Assembly (NCBI GenBank): GCA_033032865.1 | Contig: JAWHQI010000004.1 | Location: 25,960,001-26,024,000, forward strand | From: Dactylorhiza incarnata | Lineage: Eukaryota > Streptophyta > Magnoliopsida > Asparagales > Orchidaceae | Length of the DNA: 64,000 bases | Direction of reading: 5' to 3' | Part shown: piece after piece, positions 56,907 through 64,000 of the stretch | Layout: each line of letters begins with the position of its first letter | Numbering within the stretch: position 1 is the first letter of the stretch | The notes under the pieces: generated by a model | Told to the model about the DNA's origin: nothing | Database searches by the model: none | What the model saw: the letters and a program-made list of their open reading frames with translations, nothing else | Position numbers and translations under genes: made by a program

Positions 56907-57656
56907 TGTAACATCCCCCAAACTGCTAGGCCCCTAGATAATTTTTGTCATGACAGGTCATGACAAAAATAGGATAAGTGACCTAGAGCCATAGGATAAT
57001 AATGAAAGAGGTGAAAACACATGGTGCGCACTTAGCCATCATGGACCACCCTAGTGAAAAGTGAACTAAAAAGAGGCTAAATTATCTCATGCATCACACA
57101 TAGCCATGGATACTTCCCTAGGATGAATCAAGTGCACAAAATGGGCCAAGGAGGCCCCATGATTTCCATAAATTAAGAAGAAATACATTTTGGGGTGCAA
57201 ATAGCAAATTTTGATGTCCTAGCCTAGAGGTGACCAAAAGACTCCAAAAAGCCAACATGACCCCACTATGATCCCTATGACCAAAAGTCAACTTTGAACT
57301 ATCCTAGGTCAAACCACCATAACTAAGGGCAATTGAATCTCCAAATGATCGAATTGGACCCACCCTCATAGGGCAACCTCCCTAGGGGACCTAATGGACC
57401 CAAAAGCCCCATCATAGGGCCATCAATTTGAGGAAATTGGGCCAATTACAAATTTTGCCCAAATTACCAATTATACCCTTTAGGTTCTAATTAGCCCCAA
57501 ATTGGCCAAATTAGCTTAGCACAACCCTGCCTAAGCACTAAGGGGAGTAAATGAGACCCAAATGAACCAAAGTGCATAATCAAGTTTGGAGGATTAGGGC
57601 AAAATCAACAAAATACCCAAATCACCCCTATAGGCAAACAAGTGCAATCAAGCCCT
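56907..57656 (+). repeat. Tekay-type LTR fragment
   Basis: Starts TGTAACATCCCCC, the same opening as the Tekay LTR at 39154 though otherwise unrelated by eye. It runs to about 57656, where Athila-like LTR sequence begins. It has no ORF. Positions 56941-56970 form a 30-base hairpin with 14-base perfect arms. Its other end is missing; orientation is uncertain. Confidence 0.5.
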
Positions 57657-57793
57657 TTTTACATTTAAATATAAATATATAAATATAAGTTAAAACAAAT
57701 CATTTATTCAATGATTTAAATGAAATATTACAAATTTTGTATAAAACTATATAAGAAACTATATAGAAAATACGTATATTTTACTATTCATCA
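57657..57793 (-). repeat. Truncated 3' LTR of the Athila-like element
   Basis: About 137 bases matching 63790-63920, ending CTATTCATCA. Only the U3 start remains; the rest was lost at the junction with the Tekay-type fragment. The adjoining minus-strand AAGTATGGGGGTATT (57794-57808) is the polypurine tract and confirms the border. Confidence 0.75.
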
Positions 57794-60700
57794 AATACCC
57801 CCATACTTAACTTTTGCTATTCCAGAGCAAAAGTAAGGGATACCTATAAGACGTTAATAAAATTTCTAATTTACTAAAAATTTATTTAATCAAAAGTAAG
57901 ATCGAAATAAATTTAGGAGATTTAAAGTGGTAAGTCCTATATTATGAAAATGATTTAAAAAGAGCAAAAATGTTTTAGCGTAAGACTTCTAAAGTTAGCT
58001 AAATAGCGTCGAATAATGCAATTACTAGCACCTTCATTTAGAATGGAATTATAAAAACTTTAAGTTTTTTTTAAAGAAAATTTTTAAGAATAAATAAAAC
58101 CTACTAATTATGCTCTCGCAAAGTTTTTAAATTAAAATCTAGCTTTCAATTTTATTGGCTAAGGGGTAGGGGAAAAAAAGAAGCTTTGGCAGAAAGAAGA
58201 GTGCTTGGATTAGGGGTGATGGATTTAATCCTCTCACCCCACCTTTTCCGTGGTTTACTTTGGCTCCCGCCGTTGGTTTACGAGGGAAGATTGAACATTT
58301 TTAAACTTAACTCAATGCCTGTGTTTACGGAATTTTTATTCCCATTGATACAGGATTTCTTTTAACAATATTGGGTGCCTATGTTTACAGAATCTTTTTA
58401 TTCCCATTGACACCGGATTTCTTTTAAAACTCTTTCTTCTATTTTTTATGCCAAGCTAAATGGGTGTTTATAAGGGGGGTTTCAGGAGAAAATCTAGAAT
58501 AATAAAAAAGAATTTTGAGAGCAAAGTTTAGTAGATTAAAATATTCCTAAAGTTTCACAAGTTTGGAGTTAGAATAATTAAATCTAAAGATGGTTTGCCA
58601 ATATAATTCAAATAGAAACTATTTAGGGTAAACTTAAAGTAGTGCTAAAAGGTTTGTTCTCAAATTAAATTAAAATCAAAAGATATTCTTTACTACTAAA
58701 ATTCCAAAACTTTAAATTTACAAACTATGATATAAATAAAATGGTTTTAGCAAATCAAAAATAGTGAAAATGCTTAAAGATAAACTCTACCTAGCCTTGG
58801 AAATAACAAAAAGCTAAGTAGGGGTTTTTATTCTATTTTTGGAGTTTTTTGATAAGTTTTTCAAATATATTTTTTTGGAGTTTTTAAGATATGTATATTT
58901 TTTGGGGGGATTTTTTTGATTTTCTTAATAACAAAATACATAAACACTTAATAAAAAGAAAAGAAGAACAAAAGTTAAGAACAGAAAAGATACATACAAA
59001 AACATTTTTTGGTTTTTTCTAATGTTTTTTTTTTCATCAAAATTTTTTTTTTTTATTTTTTTTTTAAATTATGTACATTAATACTAAAAACAAAGGAAAT
59101 GTAAAAAAGAAAGGAAATTAAAAACATATATAAATTTTTTTTTGGGTGTTATGACAAAATTTTATGGATTTTGTTATAACATAATTTTAAGTAACTTTTT
59201 CATCAATTTTTGGGATTTTGATTTATTTTTTATAACAAAATACATATATAAATACTTAATAAAAAAGAAAAGAAACAAAGAAAGAAGAAAATTAAAAAAA
59301 GTAAAAATACATACAAAAATATTTTTGGTTTTTTCTAAGAAATTTTTCATCATACATTTTTTTTATTTTGATTTATTTTATAAATAAGGTTTTTATATAC
59401 AAATAAAAACATAGAACTAGAACATTTATAATAATAAATTTTTTGTGTTTTTTCTAAGTTATTTAATATTTTTTTTTTGGATTTTTGATTTTGTTACATA
59501 TTTACATATTAAATTTTTTACAAAGAGAAATAAAAGGAAAGAGACAAATTTGTTGCAACAAATTTTATTTTGTTGTAACGAAATTTGTTATGTTGTAACA
59601 AAAAGAAAAAGAGAAAGCGTTGTTGTAACCAATTTTTTTTGTAATGTTATAACAAATTTTGTTATATTCTTTATTTATTTTTTTGTTTTTTCTAAAAAAA
59701 AGGGGGACAAAAATTACAAAAAGGGGGAAAACACACCCCCATACTTAAAAGTCAACATTGTCCCTAATGTTGAAATTAAGTATGAGGAACCATTATAAAT
59801 ATGTGCAAAGCATAAAAAGAGTAAGAGTAAAATGTAAGAAAGGAAATAGCAGGGGAAAAAAGCACGTCCCTGATTTGGAGACGGGATGACCGGATTAATA
59901 CTTGCAAAATATGTTAAAACAAAATAATAAAAGTTATTTACAAAGAGGGGGGAGATAAAGATGGAATTTATTATATATATACAAATATTAAGAACTAAAA
60001 GAAAGAAGAAAAAAAGAGAAAAGCTAAAAAAAACGTATACAAAAATTTTTTTGTATGTTTTGGGTGTTTCAAAATTACAAAAGAGTAGAACATATATAAA
60101 GAAAGCAAAACTATTTTTTTTGGAGTTTTCTAAATATATTTTCATCATTTTTGAAGTATGCATATTTATAGAAACCTTAATACTTAATAAAAATAAAAAG
60201 AAAAACTTTAAAGTTAAAAACAAAGAAGAAGATGTGAAATGAAAGGATAAAAGTAATAGGATTTTCTCTTTTCAAAATATCGACAAAAATCCCCTTTTGG
60301 GTCTGTCGAATAATCCTACTTCGAAAAAACTAACTATTATTCTATCTTAAAATTCCAACAATTCTTTTAGATTTATGTTTCAAAGCTTTTCATTATTTTG
60401 TCATTTTAATTAAAATATTATCTTGTTTTGTCAAATATGCATATTAAAACTTAATGAAAAATAAAAAGAAAACTTATCATTTTTTTCTTATATGCACATT
60501 TATATACAAAATAAAACTTAATAAAAATTAAAAGAAACTTAACATAAAAACAAAAAAGGGAGAAAGAGAAGAGAGAGAAGAGAAAAAAACAAAGTAGAAA
60601 AAGAAAGAGAAGAACATATAATTAATTTTTTGGGGATTTTTCTAATTTTTCATCATCAATTTTTTTGGATTTTTAATGTATAATAAAAAAGGGATATATA

Positions 60701-61933
60701 TATATTAATACTTAACAAAAAGAAAGAAAAAAAAAGGAAAGAGGGAGAAAAAAAAGAAGAAATAAGAAAGCCAAAAATACATAAATAATTTTTTGTGGGA
60801 TTTTTTTAGCTTTTTTTTCAACATCTTTTTTATTTATTTATTTATTTCAATTTTTGCCAAATATTTACATATTAATATACATATTAAAACCTAAAAATAC
60901 AAATAAGAAAGGAAGAGAAGAAATGGAAAAAAACATTTTTACAAAAAGAAAGGAAAAAAAATATTTAACTATATTATTATTATTTTGTTTTTTAAGTAAA
61001 AAAAATTTCATCATTTTTTTTTAGATTTTTAATTAGATATATTTACAAATTAATGCTTAATAAAAAGGAAAGAACATATATTTTTGGGTTTTGGGTTTTT
61101 TTTTTTTAAATTACAAAAAGAATAAAACATATATAAAGAAAGCAAAACTATTTTTTTTTTGGAATTTTCTAAATATATTTTCTATTTATCATCATTTTTA
61201 TTTTTGTATTTTTGGTTTTTTTGAAATATGCATATTCAAAATTATATTAAAACTTAAGAAAAAACAAAAATAATAAAGATAAGCTTTAAGATGAAAAGCA
61301 AGGAAGAAAAATTAGAAATAAAAAGGTAAAAGCAACGGGGTTTTCTCTTTTCAAAATATCGACAAAAATCCCCTCTCGGGTCTGTCGAGTAATCCTACTT
61401 CGAGAAAACGATCTATTGTTCTATCTTAAAATTCCTAGAATTCTTTTTGATTTTGGTTTTAAAGTTTTTCATCATTTTTTCCATTTTGAAAATTGAAATA
61501 ATACCTTTTCAAATATGCATATAAAACTTAATGAAAAACAAAAGGAGAAACATTTATTTTTTTGGAGCTTTTTCTAAGAAATGTTTTCATCATCATTTTT
61601 TTTAGTTTTTACTTATATGCACATTTATATAATTAAAATTAAAAGAAAAGAAAGTTAACATAAAAACAAAAAAGAAAAGAGGAAGAAAAACAAAATTACA
61701 AAAAGAAAGAGAAGAACATATTTTTTGTATTTTTCCTAATTTTTCATCAATTATTTTTTTCTTCTATTTTTAGATTTTTAATTATTCATATTTACAAATT
61801 AATACTTAATAAAAACAAAATTAAAAAAAAACATATATATTTTTTTTGGGTTTTGAGGATTTTTAATTTTTTTTAATTTTTGGTAGTGATAAAATCAATA
61901 GTGTAAACTCTTTTCAAAATATCGACGAAATTG
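57794..61933 (-). other. Coding-empty interior of the Athila-like element
   Basis: Very AT-rich, with long A- and T-runs and no gene. A ~55-base segment with ATTCCCATTGA is repeated at about 58312 and 58373. A second polypurine-like AAGTATGGGGGTGTG (minus) is near 59735. A ~1.05-1.1-kb block occurs twice: 60073 corresponds to 61114, and 60250-60360 corresponds to 61336-61445, the latter sharing TCTTTTCAAAATATCGACAA. Short frames here are Lys/Phe-rich and due to composition. Confidence 0.65.
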
Positions 61934-61951
61934 TCACCGGCAACGGCGGCA
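61934..61951 (-). other. Primer-binding site (tRNA-Asp type) of the Athila-like element
   Basis: The minus strand TGCCGCCGTTGCCGGTGA matches the complement of the tRNA-Asp 3' end (TGGCGCCGTTGCCGGGGA) at 16 of 18 positions. Confidence 0.8.
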
Positions 61952-63059
61952 AAAACTTGATAAATAAAATACGAAATAGGAGGCAAGCGCACCTATCGCG
62001 TGTAGTATATATGATAAAAATCATATCAAGGTCGTATTTAGTCCTGGGTCCCGTCGAGTAGAGTTACTTCGAGCTACGACTATTGTTTTATCGATAAAGA
62101 GCGGATAAAAATCAAAGTAAAAACCATAAAGCCAAAAATAAGTAAATAAAATGCGGGAAATAAAAACACGAAAACAAAAACAAATGCGAGAAAACACTTA
62201 TAAAAGAAAACACACATAATAAAATCTTAAAGTAAAAATACGAAAACAAAAATACGAAAACAAAGAAAGCGGGGAAATACACGATAAAAACATGAGAAAA
62301 TTTACGAGAGAAAAAAGCTCGCTTTGAAGCGACTTTAAACGCAAACCTAATAATCCATTCTAAACTACCGTGTCAAGGAGGAAAAGAACGAAAAATTAAA
62401 TATACGAGTAAATTCAAATCTAAGCGAAAAACCGATGTTATGGCAACGAATAAATTTAGCTAAAAGAAAGGAAAAAAATGCAGGAATTGAATTGCGGATA
62501 ATAAAGCTAAGCTATAAATTGAAATTTATAGGACATAAATAAAGCTAAGTTATGAATTGAAATGACGAAACAGAATTAGAATTGCAGGAAATAAAACTAC
62601 GCTACGAAATTGAAAAATGCACAAAATAAAAACTAAATTTATTTATTGCCATAATAAAGGAGTTTACACGAAATAAAAAAAAAGATTTATATTAAAAGAA
62701 AAATACAAAAAGAACAATACAAAAGAAAAACTAAACTATTTTATTAATCAAAATGTCATTACATAAAAACTAAACTAAATTAGGAAAGAGAAAGCACAAC
62801 ATTTAATTAATTTACATATATAAAAAAAAATACAAAAAAACATAAGAAAGAAATTACAAAATGAGTGGAGAAAATGGTGGAAGATCACCCCAAAATGGGC
62901 AATCCAAGAGAGGCAATTAGTGAGGGGGGAGGTTCCTATTTATAGAGAATTTATGGTCTGCGGATAGAGGGTTGGAAGCTTCTAAAATGGGCTGGAATGT
63001 TGACTGAGATGAGCTGGATGGTTGACTTGGATGAGCTGGTTGGAAGCTGCTAGAATGCT

Positions 63060-63290
63060 GGTGTGCGGATAGAAGCTTGCAGGTCGGCTGGCGGTTTGAA
63101 GGAGCAGCTGGCGTGGGGTGCGGATAGTGGGCTGGCGGGCGCGTGGCACGTGGAGGTGAGCTGGCTGGAAGCTTCTGGCGGGACAGCTGGCGGGCGCGGG
63201 CAGTAGGGGTGGGCAGCGGGCAGCGCGACAGCGGGTAGGCAGCGGGCAACGCGCCAGCGAGCGGGCAGCGGGCAGTCGGGTTAATTCCAG
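63060..63290 (-). promoter_or_regulatory. GCGGGC motif array in the Athila-like LTR
   Basis: About 230 bases with many GGCGGGCGCG, GGGCAGCGGGCAGCG and GAGCTGGCTGGAAGC units, starting about 115 bases upstream of the TATA box, in a background of less than 25% GC by eye. Confidence 0.6.
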
Positions 63291-63307
63291 CAAAATGGCG
63301 CTGGCAA

Positions 63308-63362
63308 GGTTTCGAACCCGTGATGCCTTTCAGACTAACACAGGCGCGCGCCAGCTGAGCCA
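63308..63362 (-). other. tRNA-like pol III promoter boxes
   Basis: On the minus strand TGGCTCAGCTGGC (box A-like, 63350-63362) is followed after 31 bases by GGTTCGAAACC (box B, 63308-63318). This is the spacing of a tRNA gene. Acceptor and T stems do not pair well, so it is not a working tRNA. It may be a tRNA-derived SINE head or a captured tRNA relic within the LTR. Confidence 0.5.
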
Positions 63363-63920
63363 ATGGTCTTATCTGTAAACACAAGAACTATTTTATACAT
63401 ATTATACATGATTACAGATTTTTATATTAATACATATTAATAAGCTAACTTAATTATTATTATAATTATTATTTTGTTTTTATGAAGTACTTTTATATAT
63501 ATTATAGATCATATATTCATATATAAATATTATATATACATTCAAAAATTCATACTCAAATATATAAATATTGATTTATATATAAATTAACTTTATATAT
63601 TTATATTTTCAAATAGTTAGTTTTATGATTATATTTTTAACTTGTTTATAGTTTATATTTACATATATAAATATAGTTTTTATTTAAAAATTATTTACAT
63701 ATATTTTTAAAAACTTTATATATATATTTACATATATACTATTTATATATATATATTATAAAGTTTTATATATTTATATATACTAAAAAAGTTCTTTTTA
63801 CATATAAATATAAATATATAAATTTAAGTTAAAACAAATCATTTATTCAATGATTTAAATGAAATATTACAAATTTTGTATAAAACTATATAAAAAATAC
63901 GTATATTTTACTATTCATCA

Positions 63921-64000
63921 TTGTTTTTAGGTCAATATTACACTACTGTAATTTTATCAGGATTTATTGTGACCCGTAGATGGTAGATGTAGTGTAAATC
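63921..64000. other. Right flank, nothing recognised
   Basis: Eighty bases beyond the Athila-like LTR end, without ORF or repeat I can identify. Confidence 0.6.

Larger units (their letters stand above)
57657..63920 (-). mobile_element. Athila-like large non-autonomous LTR element
   Basis: A minus-strand element with a complete 5' LTR (61958-63920), a tRNA-Asp-type primer site (61934-61951), about 4.1 kb of AT-rich interior with no ORF, a polypurine tract (57794-57808) and a truncated 3' LTR (57657-57793). The 3' LTR piece repeats about 130 bases of the right LTR end (63790-63920). The primer type points to the Athila group of Gypsy elements. With no gag or pol it fits the LARD class of non-autonomous elements. 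Confidence 0.75.
61958..63920 (-). repeat. 5' LTR of the Athila-like element
   Basis: 1963 bp from TGATAAATAAAATACG to CTATTCATCA, with TGAT/ATCA inverted ends. TATA box at 62937-62944 (minus: TATAAATA). Upstream is a GC-rich GCGGGC/GCTGGCGGG array (63060-63290), then a tRNA-like box pair (63308-63362). Beyond these the LTR is AT-only with many ATATAT runs (63400-63800). Confidence 0.75.

Noticed and set aside
59142..61273. Lys/Phe/Ile-rich frames in the Athila-like interior
   Set aside because: Produced by A- and T-runs; no motifs, no start context, present on both strands.
63297..63370. Functional tRNA gene
   Set aside because: Boxes A and B are present but acceptor and T stems do not pair and no clear anticodon arm is seen.

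Overview
The window looks like nuclear heterochromatin of a flowering plant. It is AT-rich, contains no recognisable host gene, and is built almost wholly of LTR retrotransposons inserted into one another. Lineages were recognised from protein motifs (Copia and Sirevirus gag-pol, Tekay chromovirus, Tat and Athila Gypsy), from tRNA primer sites and from polypurine tracts. The species cannot be named from the sequence alone.

Layout, left to right. 1-2599: 5' part of a minus-strand Copia element (D) with gag, primer site and one LTR. It interrupts a plus-strand Sirevirus-like Copia (A1, 2600-5989 and 16341-16667). A1 also carries a complete minus-strand Sirevirus-like element C (5995-16335, target duplication GATGA). 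At 16668 begins an A-family LTR that is both the 3' LTR of A1 and the 5' LTR of a second copy, A2 (gag 18532-20697, pol 20698-21299 and 30576-33161, 3' LTR 33558-35390). A is therefore a tandem array sharing one LTR. A2 pol is split by a nearly intact minus-strand Sirevirus-like element B1 (21300-30570, duplication CTAAC). 35391-37636 and 55457-56906 are parts of a minus-strand Tat-type Gypsy element that hosts the A array and element B2 (37642-55451, duplication CCAAG). B2 has a gag-like frame but no pol. B2 in turn contains a full-length minus-strand Tekay Gypsy (39154-48027, duplication GATTT, two 2076-bp LTRs). 56907-57656 is a Tekay-type LTR fragment. 57657-63920 is a coding-empty Athila-like element with a tRNA-Asp primer site.

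The common theme is regulatory. Almost every element carries a GC/CpG-rich array of short, family-specific motifs, in most cases just upstream of the LTR TATA box: GCGTCGA-TCGACGC palindromes in C, TTCGTCGAA in A, GCGGTA/GCGCTA hexamers in B, CGCACGATCG repeats in Tekay, GACCGC in D, GCGAG in Tat, GCGGGC in the Athila-like element. In B and C the same motif recurs inside the element, near the gag/protease junction and after pol. In C one internal array lies upstream of an extra, unrecognised ORF that has its own TATA-like box and leader. A self-regulating (for example anti-silencing) module is the most interesting hypothesis here. All sequence comparisons were made by eye.
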